Below, piece by piece: positions 1 through 9,203 of a stretch of DNA of 64,000 bases. Below the pieces are notes generated by a model. The model made no database searches. It worked only from the letters and a program-made list of their open reading frames with translations, and was not told the origin of the DNA. Location: NCBI GenBank assembly GCA_026400105.1, contig JAPLPQ010000087.1, positions 1-64,000 on the forward strand, written 5' to 3'. A program made the position numbers and the translations under genes. Every line of letters starts with the position of its first letter. The first letter of the stretch is position 1. The DNA comes from Burkholderiales bacterium. GTDB lineage: Bacteria > Pseudomonadota > Gammaproteobacteria > Burkholderiales > Burkholderiaceae_C.

Positions 1-735
1 GACCAGGCCGCCGATGGTGTCGAAGCCTTCGTCGTCGAGCGTGATGCCGAAGGACTCGATCACGCGCTCGACCGGCGTGTCGCCGCTGACGCGCCAGGTG
101 CCATCGGCCAGCGCGAAGATGTCGCCCTCGTCCTCCTCGACATCGAACTCGTCCTCGATCTCGCCGACGATCTGCTCGAGCACATCCTCGATCGTGACCA
201 GGCCGGCGACGCGACCGAACTCGTCGATCACGATCGCCAGGTGGTTGCGGTTGGCGCGGAATTCGCGCAGCAGATCGTTCAGGCCCTTGCTTTCGGGCAC
301 GAAGATCACCGGCCGCAGCAAGGCGCGCAGCTTGAGCTCAGGCGCACGCTGCAGCTTGAGCAGGTCCTTGGTCAGCAGGATGCCGATGATGTTCTCGCGC
401 TCGCCCTCGTAGACCGGGAAGCGCGAATGCGCGGTCTCGATCACCTGGTGCAGCAGCTCGTCATAGGGCGACTGGATGTCGAGCGCATCCATGCGCGGCG
501 CCGCCACCATCACGTCGCCGGCAGTCATGTCGGCAATCCGGATCACCCCCTCAAGCATCACGCGTGACTCGGCGTCGATGATGTCGTTGTCCTCGGCCTC
601 GGCCAGGGTCTCGATCAGCTCGTCCTTCGAGTCTGGTCCGGGATGGATGAATTCGGCCAGCTTCTGCAGGAAGCCGCGCTTGTCTTCATGCCGCACGCTG
701 CGCTGCGGCGCCGGACTGGGATGGGGTTCAGCCAC
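1..735 (-). CDS. corC: CorC/HlyC-type CBS-domain protein, C-terminus cut by the window edge
   Basis: This is a cytosolic CBS-pair protein of the CorC/YbeX family, linked in other bacteria to magnesium/cobalt efflux. The reading frame is open from a GTG at 735 to the window edge and gives 245 residues. Near the N-terminus it reads AEPHPSP and then FLQKLAEFIHP. The CBS pair follows, with a first repeat around MVAAPRMDAL and SRFPVYEGERENIIGILL, and a second around LAIVIDEFGRVAGLVTIEDVLEQIVGEI. The last visible residues (IGGLV) begin the CorC_HlyC transporter-associated domain. The GTG start is chosen by frame and by alignment to the usual N-terminus, since no strong ribosome site is visible. Confidence 0.85.
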   Translation of the reverse strand, partial: MAEPHPSPAPQRSVRHEDKRGFLQKLAEFIHPGPDSKDELIETLAEAEDNDIIDAESRVMLEGVIRIADMTAGDVMVAAPRMDALDIQSPYDELLHQVIETAHSRFPVYEGERENIIGILLTKDLLKLQRAPELKLRALLRPVIFVPESKGLNDLLREFRANRNHLAIVIDEFGRVAGLVTIEDVLEQIVGEIEDEFDVEEDEGDIFALADGTWRVSGDTPVERVIESFGITLDDEGFDTIGGLV

Positions 736-799
736 TGTGGATCGGGGTAGTTGCGAAGCGCTTAGGATACCCCAAGCCCTTGACAGCGGCGCGACAGAA

Positions 800-1450
800 T
801 CAGGGCTTGGTCTGGTCGCGCGCGTCGCGCACGCCCTCGCGGATCTCGTGCATCAGGTCGATCACGCCGCGCACCTGCTTGACGCCGGACTTGAGGTGGT
901 AGTCGGTGCGCGCCAGGCCCTCGGCCAGCAGCTCGCCGACCTGGGAGCCGAAATCGGCCGGCGGCAACTCGAGATAGGCCTGGCTCTCGGAGCCTTCGCG
1001 CACGACCGCGGCCCCGGCCTTGCGCGCGATCCTGAGCATCGCGGCGTTCTCGCTCAGCGCATGCACGATCAGGCGCGAGACGCCGTGATTGCGCGCATGG
1101 ACGACGCAGCGCTCGAACAGCTGCTGGCCGTAACCGCACCCGCGCAGCTCGGGGCTGACGCTGACGCCGAACTCGGCCATATGCTGCTGGCCCGGCGCGT
1201 CCAGGTAGGCCAGATGCGCCACCGCGACCAGCTGCAACTCGGCGTCGAAGATGCCGAACAGCTCGTCGCGCCCGAAGTCAAGCTTGGCGACATAGCGGCT
1301 GATCTGCTCGTCGATGGCCGGATAGCCGAAGCGCAGATAGCGGTCGTGATCGGACAGCGACAGCAGATGCTGCTCGATCAGCGCCAGCTGCTCGGGGTCC
1401 AGGCTGCGGATCAATGCCCGGGACGGGGCGGGACGTTCGGATTCAGTCAT
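800..1450 (-). CDS. GNAT family N-acetyltransferase
   Basis: This is a predicted cytosolic acetyl-CoA-dependent N-acetyltransferase of unknown substrate, 216 residues long. The acetyl-CoA pyrophosphate loop is visible as SPELRGCGYGQQLFER, preceded by the beta strands HMAEFGVSV and followed by SRLIVHALSENAAMLRIARKAG, the typical GNAT C-terminal half. I chose the ATG at 1450 (MTESERP) over an upstream in-frame start because the upstream residues are low-complexity and would run across a perfect inverted repeat. It lies downstream of the island's thiolase on the same strand, but its codon use is that of the core genome, so it probably marks the left edge of the host chromosome. Confidence 0.8.
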   Translation of the reverse strand: MTESERPAPSRALIRSLDPEQLALIEQHLLSLSDHDRYLRFGYPAIDEQISRYVAKLDFGRDELFGIFDAELQLVAVAHLAYLDAPGQQHMAEFGVSVSPELRGCGYGQQLFERCVVHARNHGVSRLIVHALSENAAMLRIARKAGAAVVREGSESQAYLELPPADFGSQVGELLAEGLARTDYHLKSGVKQVRGVIDLMHEIREGVRDARDQTKP

Positions 1451-1459
1451 GCCACGACT

Positions 1460-1477
1460 ATAAGGGTTTCCCCTTAT
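1460..1477. promoter_or_regulatory. Perfect inverted repeat 10 bp upstream of the GNAT start
   Basis: ATAAGGG, a 4-base spacer (TTTC) and CCCTTAT form a perfect 7-bp dyad ending 9 bases before the GNAT ATG. It could be an operator or a 5' UTR hairpin covering the ribosome site. It lies in the 52-base gap between the GNAT start and the thiolase stop. Confidence 0.4.
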
Positions 1478-1502
1478 CCTCGCATCCGACCCGTCCATCG
1501 GA

Positions 1503-2687
1503 TCACACCCGCTCGAAAATGGCGGCGATACCCTGGCCGCCGCCAATGCACATGGTCACCAGGGCGTAACGGCCATTGATGCGCTGCAGCTCGTGCAGGG
1601 CCTTGACGGTGATGAGCGCGCCGGTGGCGCCGATCGGGTGACCCAGCGAGATGCCCGAACCGTTGGGGTTGACCTTGGCCGGGTCCAGGCCGAGCTCCTG
1701 GGTCACGGCACAGGCCTGGGCGGCAAACGCCTCGTTGGCCTCGATCACGTCCAGCTCGCTGATCGACAGGCCGGTCTTCCTGAGCACCGCCTGGGTGGCC
1801 GAGATCGGGCCCACGCCCATGATCCTGGGGTCCAGGCCAGTGTGGGCGTAACCCACCAGGCGGGCCATGGGAGCCAGGCCACGCGCCTTGGCGGTGCCAG
1901 CCTCCATCAGCACCACGGCGGCAGCCGCGTCGTTGATGCCCGAGGCATTGGCAGCGGTCACGGTGCCGTTTTCCTTCACGAACACGGGCTTGAGCTTGGA
2001 GAAATCATCCAGCGTGGCGCCGGTGCGGAAATGCTCGTCGGTGGCGTAGGCCACCTCGCCCTTCTTGCTCTTGAGCATGACGGGAACGATCTGGTCCTTG
2101 AAATAGCCGGCGGCGGTGGCGCGCTCGGCGCGGTTGTGGCTTTCCACGGCCAGGGCGTCCTGCATCTCGCGGCTGATGCCGTATTTGGCGGCCACGTTCT
2201 CGGCGGTCACGCCCATGTGGATGTTGTGGAAGGGGTCGTGCAGGGCGCCGATCATCATGTCCACCATCTTGGTGTCACCCATGCGGGCACCCCAGCGGCT
2301 GCTCAGGCTGGCATAGGGAGCGCGACTCATGCACTCGGCGCCGCCGCCGATGGCGATGTCGGTATCACCCAGCAAGATGGACTGGGAGGCCGAGACGATG
2401 GCCTGCAGGCCCGAGCCGCACAGGCGGTTGACGTTGAAGGCAGGTGTGGCTTCGGCGCAGCCACCGCTGATGGCCGCCACGCGCGAGAGATACATGTCCT
2501 TGGGCTCGGTGTTGACGACGTGACCAAACACCACATGGCCGACATCCCGGCCCTCGGTGTTGGCGCGGACGAGCGACTCGCGCACGACCAGCGCGCCCAG
2601 TTCGGTCGGTGGAATGTCCTTGAGGCTGCCGCCAAAGGTGCCAATGGCGGTGCGTACCGCGCTCACAACGACCACTTCTCTTGCCAT
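1503..2687 (-). CDS. bktB: Beta-ketothiolase (acetyl-CoA acyltransferase), BktB type
   Basis: This thiolase cleaves 3-ketoacyl-CoA with CoA, or condenses two acyl-CoAs, and should perform the last step of beta-oxidation in this operon. It is 394 residues, the normal length. The nucleophile is Cys90 in NRLCGSGLQ. His350 lies in GHPIGATGA and the second active-site Cys380 in TMCIGGGQG. The N-terminal segment (REVVVVSAVRTAIGTFGG) and C-terminal segment match what I remember of Cupriavidus BktB very closely, which suggests broad chain-length use, though substrate range is inference. It is the last gene of the eight-gene minus-strand operon, 57 bases after the acyl-CoA dehydrogenase. Confidence 0.9.
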   Translation of the reverse strand: MAREVVVVSAVRTAIGTFGGSLKDIPPTELGALVVRESLVRANTEGRDVGHVVFGHVVNTEPKDMYLSRVAAISGGCAEATPAFNVNRLCGSGLQAIVSASQSILLGDTDIAIGGGAECMSRAPYASLSSRWGARMGDTKMVDMMIGALHDPFHNIHMGVTAENVAAKYGISREMQDALAVESHNRAERATAAGYFKDQIVPVMLKSKKGEVAYATDEHFRTGATLDDFSKLKPVFVKENGTVTAANASGINDAAAAVVLMEAGTAKARGLAPMARLVGYAHTGLDPRIMGVGPISATQAVLRKTGLSISELDVIEANEAFAAQACAVTQELGLDPAKVNPNGSGISLGHPIGATGALITVKALHELQRINGRYALVTMCIGGGQGIAAIFERV

Positions 2688-2744
2688 GTTGTTCTCCTGT
2701 GCTGGGGTTTCGAAAAAATCTTGATGCTTGATGGGTGTGGGGTT

Positions 2745-4541
2745 TCAATATGACTCGAGAGCCATGTCGCACACGCCTTGGTAGCCACCGACAATGGCGT
2801 CGCGCAGACCACCGGTGCGGGTGAGGATGTGATCAGCGTACACACGAGCGGTGTTGATCTTGGCCTGCATGAACGGCACATCATTGCCCGCAGCCAGTTC
2901 ACGCTCGGCCACCAGCAGTGCGCGACCCAGTTGCCAGCCAGCCATCAGGTTGCCCGCCAGCATCAGGTACGGCACGCTGCCCGCAAACACCGCGTTCGGG
3001 CTGGCCTTGATCCGGCCAGCAATGAACTCCACCGCATCCACAAACGCTTCGCGGGCGGCCTTCAGGCGTGCAGCCACGGCCTGTGCATTGGCGCTGCCCT
3101 TGGTCAGCTCGGCTTCGGTGGCAGCCACCTGCTGCGCAATCGCCTGGGCGGTCTGGCCGTCGTCGCGCGAAGTCTTGCGACTGACCAGGTCGTTGGCCTG
3201 GATGGCGGTGGTGCCTTCGTAGAGGGTCAGGATCTTAGCGTCGCGGTAATGCTGTGCGGCACCGGTTTCCTCGATGAAGCCCATGCCGCCGTGCACCTGC
3301 ACGCCCAGCGATGTGACTTCCAGGCTCATCTCGGTGCTGTAGCCCTTGACCAGCGGCACCATGAACTCGTAGAAAGCCTGGTTTTGCCGGCGGGTCGCGG
3401 CATCCGGGTGAAGATGTGCGGTGTCATAGGCGGCTGCGGCCGCGCTGGCCATGGCTCGGCAACCTTCGATCAGGGCACGCATGGTCATGAGCATGCGCTT
3501 GACGTCCGGATGATGGATGATGGGCACGGCGGTGGTCATGGAACCATCGACGGGACGACTCTGCACACGGTCACGCGCATACTGCACAGCCTGCTGATAG
3601 GACCGCTCGGCCACGGCAATGCCCTGCAGGCCCACCGTGTAGCGCGCCGCGTTCATCATGACGAACATGTACTCCAGGCCACGGTTTTCTTGGCCGACCA
3701 GATAGCCAATGGCGCCGCCGTGGTCGCCGTACTGCAGCACGGCGGTGGGGCTGGCCTTGATACCCATCTTGTGCTCGATGCTCACGCAGTGCACATCGTT
3801 GCACGCGCCCGGGCTGCCGTCGGCGTTGAGCAGGAACTTGGGCACGATGAACAGGCTGATACCCTTGACGCCTGCCGGGGCGCCCTGCACGCGAGCCAGC
3901 ACCAGATGGACGATGTTGTCGGCCATGTCGTGCTCACCATAGGTGATGAAGATCTTGGTACCGAAAATCTTGTAGCTACCGTCTGGTTGCGGCTCGGCGC
4001 GGGTGCGCACCGCGGCCAGATCGGAGCCGGCTTGAGGCTCGGTCAGGTTCATGGTGCCAGTCCACTCGCCCGAAATCATCTTGGGCAGGTAGATGGCCTG
4101 CTGCTCGTAGGAGCCTGCCGTCAGCAGGGCTTCGATGGCGCCGTCGGTCAGCTGTGGGCACAGTGCAAAGCTGAGATTGGCGCTGTTGAGCATTTCGATC
4201 GTGGCGGAACCGATGGTCTTGGGCAGGCCTTGGCCACCGAAGTCCACCGGGTGTTGCAGACCTTGCCAGCCACCTTCGCCGAACTGCTTGAAGGCATCCT
4301 TGAAACCGGCGGTGGTAGTGACCTGGCCCTCCTTAAACCAGGACGGATTCTGGTCACCGGCCATGTTCAGCGGCGCCACAACACCTTCGTTGAACTTGGC
4401 GCATTCCTCCAGCACGGCTTGTGCGGTCTCAACGCCCGCATCGGCAAACTCTGGAATGGCGGCGGCAATCTGGTCCAGTCCAGCCAGGTGCTGGATGTTG
4501 AACATCAGGTCTTTGATGGGGGCGATGTAGCTCATGGGCAT
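2745..4541 (-). CDS. Acyl-CoA dehydrogenase of the long (about 600-residue) DmdC-like type
   Basis: This FAD enzyme introduces the alpha-beta double bond into an acyl-CoA, passing electrons to ETF. At 598 residues it has the long architecture: a short N-terminal extension (SYIAPIKDLMFNI), the catalytic core with LTEPQAGSDLAAVRTRA (FAD/substrate loop) and GGMGFIEETGAAQHYRDAKI, then YEGTTAIQANDLV and a C-terminal helical domain. This layout is shared with 3-methylmercaptopropionyl-CoA dehydrogenase DmdC and many FadE paralogues, so the substrate cannot be named. The start may be the first ATG or the one two codons later. It lies 31 bases after the MFS gene and 57 before bktB. Confidence 0.88.
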   Translation of the reverse strand: MPMSYIAPIKDLMFNIQHLAGLDQIAAAIPEFADAGVETAQAVLEECAKFNEGVVAPLNMAGDQNPSWFKEGQVTTTAGFKDAFKQFGEGGWQGLQHPVDFGGQGLPKTIGSATIEMLNSANLSFALCPQLTDGAIEALLTAGSYEQQAIYLPKMISGEWTGTMNLTEPQAGSDLAAVRTRAEPQPDGSYKIFGTKIFITYGEHDMADNIVHLVLARVQGAPAGVKGISLFIVPKFLLNADGSPGACNDVHCVSIEHKMGIKASPTAVLQYGDHGGAIGYLVGQENRGLEYMFVMMNAARYTVGLQGIAVAERSYQQAVQYARDRVQSRPVDGSMTTAVPIIHHPDVKRMLMTMRALIEGCRAMASAAAAAYDTAHLHPDAATRRQNQAFYEFMVPLVKGYSTEMSLEVTSLGVQVHGGMGFIEETGAAQHYRDAKILTLYEGTTAIQANDLVSRKTSRDDGQTAQAIAQQVAATEAELTKGSANAQAVAARLKAAREAFVDAVEFIAGRIKASPNAVFAGSVPYLMLAGNLMAGWQLGRALLVAERELAAGNDVPFMQAKINTARVYADHILTRTGGLRDAIVGGYQGVCDMALESY

Positions 4542-4572
4542 TCAAATGGCGGATCAATCAAGAGGGAATCTG

Positions 4573-5892
4573 TCAAGCGGCCACGGCTTGAATCAGCTGC
4601 TGTCTGTCAGACTCGTAATGGCCTGACGCCTTGATGAAAGATAGGGCGGCGAAGACACCGAAGACAGGCATGATCGCCAGCGCGACTTGCAGACCCAGCT
4701 CATCGGACAAGATGCCCGCAATGAATGGGCCGGCAGCCAGGCCAAAGAGATTCTGGAACAAGGACAGCACCGATGAGCCTGTGGAGCGGACGCCGGGGTG
4801 AACCACGTCAATAACAATGGCGGACACCGGACCAACGGTGCACGTCACGACAAATCCGCCCAGGGCCACCAAGCCGAACTGTCCGGCCAAGTCCGAGGGG
4901 GTGCCGAACCATACGCCGATGCCGAACGCGATCCCCAACAGCACCATGGCCAACAGGCACAGCAGCGCCATGGCAAACAACTTGTTGCGTGGACTGCGCA
5001 AGCCCACACGGTCCACCACCCAGCCCCAGACCACTGAACCAAGGGCTCCGCACAGCACCACCAGCGCGGCCTTGATCGAGGCTTGATCGGTTGGAAGACC
5101 ATGAAATCGATTCAGATAACTGGGCAGCCAGGACCAGATGGCCGAAACGACAATCAGCTGGAAGGCTGCACCCACGCATGTCCACAATACGGTCCGGGAG
5201 CGCCCCAGCGCCCCGGCAATGAAACGCACCACACCGCCGACGGATTGTGTTGCCGCGCTGTGGCCTGCGGTCAGTTCGACGGTGTGATAGTCCTTGACCT
5301 TCAGATAGAGCACAGCCAGCACCAGGCCCGGCAATCCCACAACACCGAAGGCGGTTTTCCAGCCCCAGTGGGCGGAAATCACGCCACCCAGCACCACGCC
5401 CAGCACCGAGCCGACCGAGGCGGCAGCAAAAAAACCCGCCAACAGCGTTCCGCGCATGCGAGAGGGAAAGTGGCTGGCAATCAGGGCCGCACCGACGGCG
5501 CCATAGCCAGCCTCGCCAACCCCGACCACGGCACGAGCTGTCAGCAGTTGTGCGTAGTTGCGGGTGAACATGCAGGAAATGCAGGCGATACTCCAGGTGA
5601 ACGCCATGAAGAAGATGCTCTTGACCCGGCTCACACGGTCGGCAAACAATGCGACCGGCACACTGCCCAGCGCTACCGTGATGGACACGATGGAGACCAA
5701 TGCGCCCAATTGCTTGTCAGAAAGTTGCCATTCCGCCTTGATATGTGGAAACAATGAAACGATGACTTGTCGGTCGATGTAATCGAAAAGCATCAGGCCT
5801 ACCGTCATCGCAAATGTGAACCAGGCCGTTCTTGGGCTGTAGAGGTAATCGTCCTCCCCATTTTTCGGGGCGCTGCTGTGAATCATCTGCAT
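4573..5892 (-). CDS. MFS transporter, probably uptake of the catabolic substrate
   Basis: This is an inner-membrane major facilitator protein of 439 residues with about 12 hydrophobic segments. The first loop carries the MFS signature LFADRVSRVKSIFF, and a second family-type motif appears in the other half (WGWVVDRVGLRSPRNKLF). A ribosome site (GGAG) is placed 6 bases before the chosen ATG. Its position between the hydrolase and the acyl-CoA dehydrogenase suggests import of the acid or ester degraded by this operon. No sequence feature identifies the substrate. Confidence 0.85.
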   Translation of the reverse strand: MQMIHSSAPKNGEDDYLYSPRTAWFTFAMTVGLMLFDYIDRQVIVSLFPHIKAEWQLSDKQLGALVSIVSITVALGSVPVALFADRVSRVKSIFFMAFTWSIACISCMFTRNYAQLLTARAVVGVGEAGYGAVGAALIASHFPSRMRGTLLAGFFAAASVGSVLGVVLGGVISAHWGWKTAFGVVGLPGLVLAVLYLKVKDYHTVELTAGHSAATQSVGGVVRFIAGALGRSRTVLWTCVGAAFQLIVVSAIWSWLPSYLNRFHGLPTDQASIKAALVVLCGALGSVVWGWVVDRVGLRSPRNKLFAMALLCLLAMVLLGIAFGIGVWFGTPSDLAGQFGLVALGGFVVTCTVGPVSAIVIDVVHPGVRSTGSSVLSLFQNLFGLAAGPFIAGILSDELGLQVALAIMPVFGVFAALSFIKASGHYESDRQQLIQAVAA

Positions 5893-5948
5893 TTTTGTCT
5901 CCTGTCGAATATTGTGATGGCGCAGATTCGTTCGAGCGAATCAATCGC

Positions 5949-6536
5949 TTATATGGGTACGTTGGGCCGTGAGAGTTGCTGAATCAGGGTGTCAGCCAAC
6001 GGCCAGTCTCCGTAGCCGGCGGCTGGATTGAGATGACCGACCTGGCCAAGATCGAGGGTTTCACTACCCCAGTCATCTGCCAGCTCAAGCACACGATCGC
6101 ATGCTCCGAGAGGGTCGTTCTGGCTCAGTGCCACCAGACTGCGGAATGGCAGGCGCTCGCGTGGCACCGGCAACCAGCCTCCGGCGCGCAGCATCTCTAT
6201 CGTGGGGTAACCCGGGGGCATGGGTTGTTCGAAATCCGGTGGCGTGGCCAACAGGCAGCCCCGTATCCTGGCGGCATGTGCAGTGGTGCGAGCCCAGTGT
6301 GCCACCATGATGCAGCCACCACTGTGCGCTATTAGGACGATTGGCCCCGCGATCGCTCCTGCCGCCCGCTCAATGGCTGCCACGCGTTGTGCGCAATCCA
6401 GGTTTTCGCGACCCATGGGGGGAACGCTGTGCACATGTACCAGCCGGTTCGCCAGCAAGGTTTGCCAGTGTTCGTCCACATGATCACGCAAGCCAGGAAC
6501 GAGCAGAACGGTCACGTCGTTGGTCAAGATTGCCAT
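5949..6536 (-). CDS. Small serine alpha/beta hydrolase, RBBP9/YdeN family
   Basis: This is a 195-residue alpha/beta hydrolase. The opening VTVLLVPGLRDHVDEHWQ is typical of the RBBP9/YdeN family. Ser72 in IAHSGG is the nucleophile, the acid is likely in SQNDPLG, and the histidine is His168 in VGHLNP. It starts inside the end of the DsbA-like gene (13-base overlap), which implies translational coupling. In this operon it may hydrolyse an ester or thioester of the growth substrate, but that is only inferred from context. Confidence 0.8.
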   Translation of the reverse strand: MAILTNDVTVLLVPGLRDHVDEHWQTLLANRLVHVHSVPPMGRENLDCAQRVAAIERAAGAIAGPIVLIAHSGGCIMVAHWARTTAHAARIRGCLLATPPDFEQPMPPGYPTIEMLRAGGWLPVPRERLPFRSLVALSQNDPLGACDRVLELADDWGSETLDLGQVGHLNPAAGYGDWPLADTLIQQLSRPNVPI

Positions 6537-7192
6537 GAAAGTCCTGAAGGTGTTTCGATCGACACTGGGGTACGCCAGTTGCGCTGCATCGCGGCCAGCA
6601 GCAGTTCGGCCGGCTGTGCCCCAGACAGGGTTTGGTGCCGGTTGAAGGTGAAATATGGGACGCCTGAGGCAGCCAGCGCCTCAAGCCCTGGCGCCTCGGG
6701 TATCGACGCAAGACCATTCAGGTTGACAGCATGATTCTTTGCGATCGCCGCCAGTTCGATCGGATCTCCCAGATTGCGTCCTTGCTGGAAATAGGCGATG
6801 AACAGGTGCTGCAATAACGCGCTGAATGCACTCGCCGTGAGCTGCGCCCGCGCATGTGCCAGCAAACGATGTGCCTTGACGGTATTGGGGAAGGTCTGGA
6901 TGCGGGCAAAGTCGATTTCTAGCCCGACTGCCCTGGCAGACAGAAGCACTTGCTGCTGTCGCTCCTGCACTGCCCTGGCACTGCCGAGGCGACGCTCATA
7001 GAACGCCGCAAAAGGCCAACCCTCGGTTGGAACTTGCGGCAGCAACAGTACCGAATGCCAATGCACCTCGACCTGCGCCGATGGATGTGCTTCGGCAAAG
7101 AGCGTCAGCGCCTGCTCCAGATACTGCTTGCCTATCCAGCACCATGGACAGATCAGATCAAAGCCAACGTCAATGCGAAGGTGGGAGTGCAT
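6524..7192 (-). CDS. DsbA-family thioredoxin-fold oxidoreductase (FrnE-like)
   Basis: This is a 222-residue DsbA-fold protein. It has the CPWCWIGK active-site motif at residues 15-18, which marks the cytosolic FrnE/2-hydroxychromene-2-carboxylate isomerase superfamily. No signal peptide is visible, so it should act in the cytosol. The cis-proline loop is GVPYFTFN near residue 176. FrnE-type proteins are annotated as polyketide or glutathione-dependent isomerases, and members are common in catabolic operons. The exact role here is unknown. Its stop lies inside the following hydrolase gene. Confidence 0.8.
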   Translation of the reverse strand: MHSHLRIDVGFDLICPWCWIGKQYLEQALTLFAEAHPSAQVEVHWHSVLLLPQVPTEGWPFAAFYERRLGSARAVQERQQQVLLSARAVGLEIDFARIQTFPNTVKAHRLLAHARAQLTASAFSALLQHLFIAYFQQGRNLGDPIELAAIAKNHAVNLNGLASIPEAPGLEALAASGVPYFTFNRHQTLSGAQPAELLLAAMQRNWRTPVSIETPSGLSWQS

Positions 7193-7213
7193 GGCTCGGT
7201 ACCCGGTGTCCGT

Positions 7214-8272
7214 TCAGACGGCCTTGCGCAGGAAACCCTGGTTTGCGCCGTTGCGGTTGGGCGAAAAGCCATTGGCGGCCAATGTCTCTTCCACGGTGTC
7301 ATAAAACACGCCGATCTTGCAGATCTCGCGCGCCTCCTTGCCCGTGGCCACCTCCCTGCCAAACTCCCTGGCAAGGCGCACCAGTTGTTCGATCTGCTGC
7401 ACGGTGGTCATCTTCTCTGTGCGGGACTGGTTCCAGAGGTTGTCTTCGATGCCGCACCTGACATGCAGCCCCATTGCCATGCCCATCATGTTGATGGGCA
7501 GGACATTGCGCATGCTGCTCTCCACGGTCAACATGGAACCATCGGGAATGGCGCGCAGGAAGTTGGCCAGGTTGTAGATGTTGGGGGCATCCATTCCGCC
7601 GCTGATCGCCACCCAGTTCATGACCAAGGGACCCTTGTAGACACCGCGCCGAATCAGGCGTTCAACCGTCTCGAAGCTGTTGAGGTTGTAGAACTGGAAC
7701 GCACTCTGGATACCGGCAGCACTGAGGCGACGTACATGCTCTTCCACGAAGCTGGGCGTGGAGGGCACGATCATTTCGCTGTAGGCGCGTCGCCCCTCTG
7801 GCGTGGCCATGGAGGTGCCGGCAATATCGGCTTCTTCCATGTGCTCGGTCACGTTCATCTGCGTGGTATTGACGGTCACGGTGACCTGATCCGGCTTCGG
7901 ATCAAGTTCTGCCAGCATGTGTCGGGTGTCGTCCGACAGCCATTTGGCCACCGTACCGTCTGTTTCAGGAGCGAAGCTGATGGACCCCCCCACCTGGATG
8001 ATCATGTCCGGCACGGCTTTGCGCACGCCCGCGATCAGTTCGTTGAATTTCGAGAGGCGCTTGGAGCCCTTGCCGTCCAGCTCGCGTACATGCAGATGCA
8101 ACACCGTGGCACCGGCGTTGTAGCAGTCCACGGCCTTCTGGATCTGTGCCTCCATGGAAACCGGTATGTCATCGGGAAAATCGGAAGGAATCCATTCAGG
8201 ACCGTAAGGGGCTGCCGTGATGACCAGCTTGTCCTGGTTTTCGGGGAAGAGATGGCCGTCGAGAAAATACAT
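7214..8272 (-). CDS. BKACE family (DUF849) beta-keto acid cleavage enzyme
   Basis: This family uses Zn2+ to convert a beta-keto acid plus acetyl-CoA into acetoacetate and a shortened acyl-CoA. The founding member Kce acts on 3-keto-5-aminohexanoate. The 352-residue protein starts with LVITAAPYGPEW rather than the usual prokaryotic form. It has the metal ligands His59 and His61 in LHLHVRE, a conserved QVGGSISF strand, and the C-terminal HVRCGIEDN motif. A GGAG site sits 7 bases before the ATG. Many subgroups exist with different R-groups, so the substrate is open. It follows the TauD-like gene by 54 bases. Confidence 0.88.
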   Translation of the reverse strand: MYFLDGHLFPENQDKLVITAAPYGPEWIPSDFPDDIPVSMEAQIQKAVDCYNAGATVLHLHVRELDGKGSKRLSKFNELIAGVRKAVPDMIIQVGGSISFAPETDGTVAKWLSDDTRHMLAELDPKPDQVTVTVNTTQMNVTEHMEEADIAGTSMATPEGRRAYSEMIVPSTPSFVEEHVRRLSAAGIQSAFQFYNLNSFETVERLIRRGVYKGPLVMNWVAISGGMDAPNIYNLANFLRAIPDGSMLTVESSMRNVLPINMMGMAMGLHVRCGIEDNLWNQSRTEKMTTVQQIEQLVRLAREFGREVATGKEAREICKIGVFYDTVEETLAANGFSPNRNGANQGFLRKAV

Positions 8273-8326
8273 GTCGCGTCTCCGGAAATGATGATGAGTG
8301 AAGGCGAGGCTTGACGCCTAGGGTTT

Positions 8327-9184
8327 TCAGTAAGGCGTGGTTCCGACAATGCCGGCTCGCTCCATCTTGCGGTGGCAAGGCGGATAGTCCATGACTGCGT
8401 AATGCTGGGTGGAGCGGTTGTCCCAGATCGCGACGCTGAAAGGCCTCCAGCGCCAACGCACCTGATATTCGGGGATATGGGCCTGGCTGATCAGGTACTG
8501 GAGCAGGTCGGCGCCACCCCGGTTGTAGTCCTGTCCGTAGCGCACCTTGGCAGGTATGTGGTAATTGACGAAATGGGTGGCAAAGGCGTTGACGAACAGG
8601 ATCTTTTCCCCGGTGTCGGGGTGGGTGCGCACCACGGGATGCTCGGCATCGGGGTATTGGCCCTTCATCGCCAGCCGTTTTTCAATCGGCATGGCCGCCG
8701 CGAATGACGCGTTGAAACTGTGGTTGGCAATCAAGCCGTCAATTGCTTGCTTCACATCGTGGGGCAGCTTTTCGTAGGCCAGCACCATGTTGGCCCACAT
8801 CGTGTCCCCACCCACCGGAGGGCACTCGATGCAGCGCAACACGCAACCCAGGGCAGGTTTTTCACGGAACGTGCCATCGGTATGCCAGGAATTCTCGTAC
8901 CGATCAATCGGACTGTCGGAGTTCTTGTAGATTTGCACCAGCCCGGGGGCTTCCGGGTGGCTGGGTACCATCGGATGGGTTTCCAGTTCCCCCAGCTTTT
9001 GTGCAAAAGCCATGTGGTCTAGCCGCGACAGCTTGTCCAGCGTCTGGTCCTTGATGAAAAGCACCCGATGCTGCAGCAGCGCGGCATAGATCTCATCAAA
9101 AAGCCCATCATCTCGCACGGCGTCGGCCAGGTTGACATCCAGCAGTTCGGCGCCAATGGCGCAGGTCAGTTGTTCAATGCGCAT
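8327..9184 (-). CDS. TauD/TfdA-type Fe(II)/2-oxoglutarate dioxygenase
   Basis: This is a 285-residue non-haem iron dioxygenase. The facial triad is visible as His101-x-Asp103 in SWHTDGTF and His261 in DNRSTQHYA, followed by arginines Arg272/Arg276 that would hold 2-oxoglutarate. The family hydroxylates the carbon next to a sulfonate, sulfate ester or aryl ether and so releases sulfite, sulfate or a phenol. The ATG at 9184 (MRIEQL) is chosen because the 29 upstream in-frame residues do not look like the family. Substrate is unknown. The YeiH-type exporter in the same island makes a sulfur-containing substrate worth testing. Confidence 0.88.
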   Translation of the reverse strand: MRIEQLTCAIGAELLDVNLADAVRDDGLFDEIYAALLQHRVLFIKDQTLDKLSRLDHMAFAQKLGELETHPMVPSHPEAPGLVQIYKNSDSPIDRYENSWHTDGTFREKPALGCVLRCIECPPVGGDTMWANMVLAYEKLPHDVKQAIDGLIANHSFNASFAAAMPIEKRLAMKGQYPDAEHPVVRTHPDTGEKILFVNAFATHFVNYHIPAKVRYGQDYNRGGADLLQYLISQAHIPEYQVRWRWRPFSVAIWDNRSTQHYAVMDYPPCHRKMERAGIVGTTPY

Positions 9185-9203
9185 GTCGGTCTTCTGTCTG
9201 GGA

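Noticed and set aside
2778-4634. A 618-codon plus-strand frame opposite the acyl-CoA dehydrogenase
   Set aside because: It is an antisense shadow, rich in His and Gly and without motifs, while the opposite strand encodes a clear enzyme.
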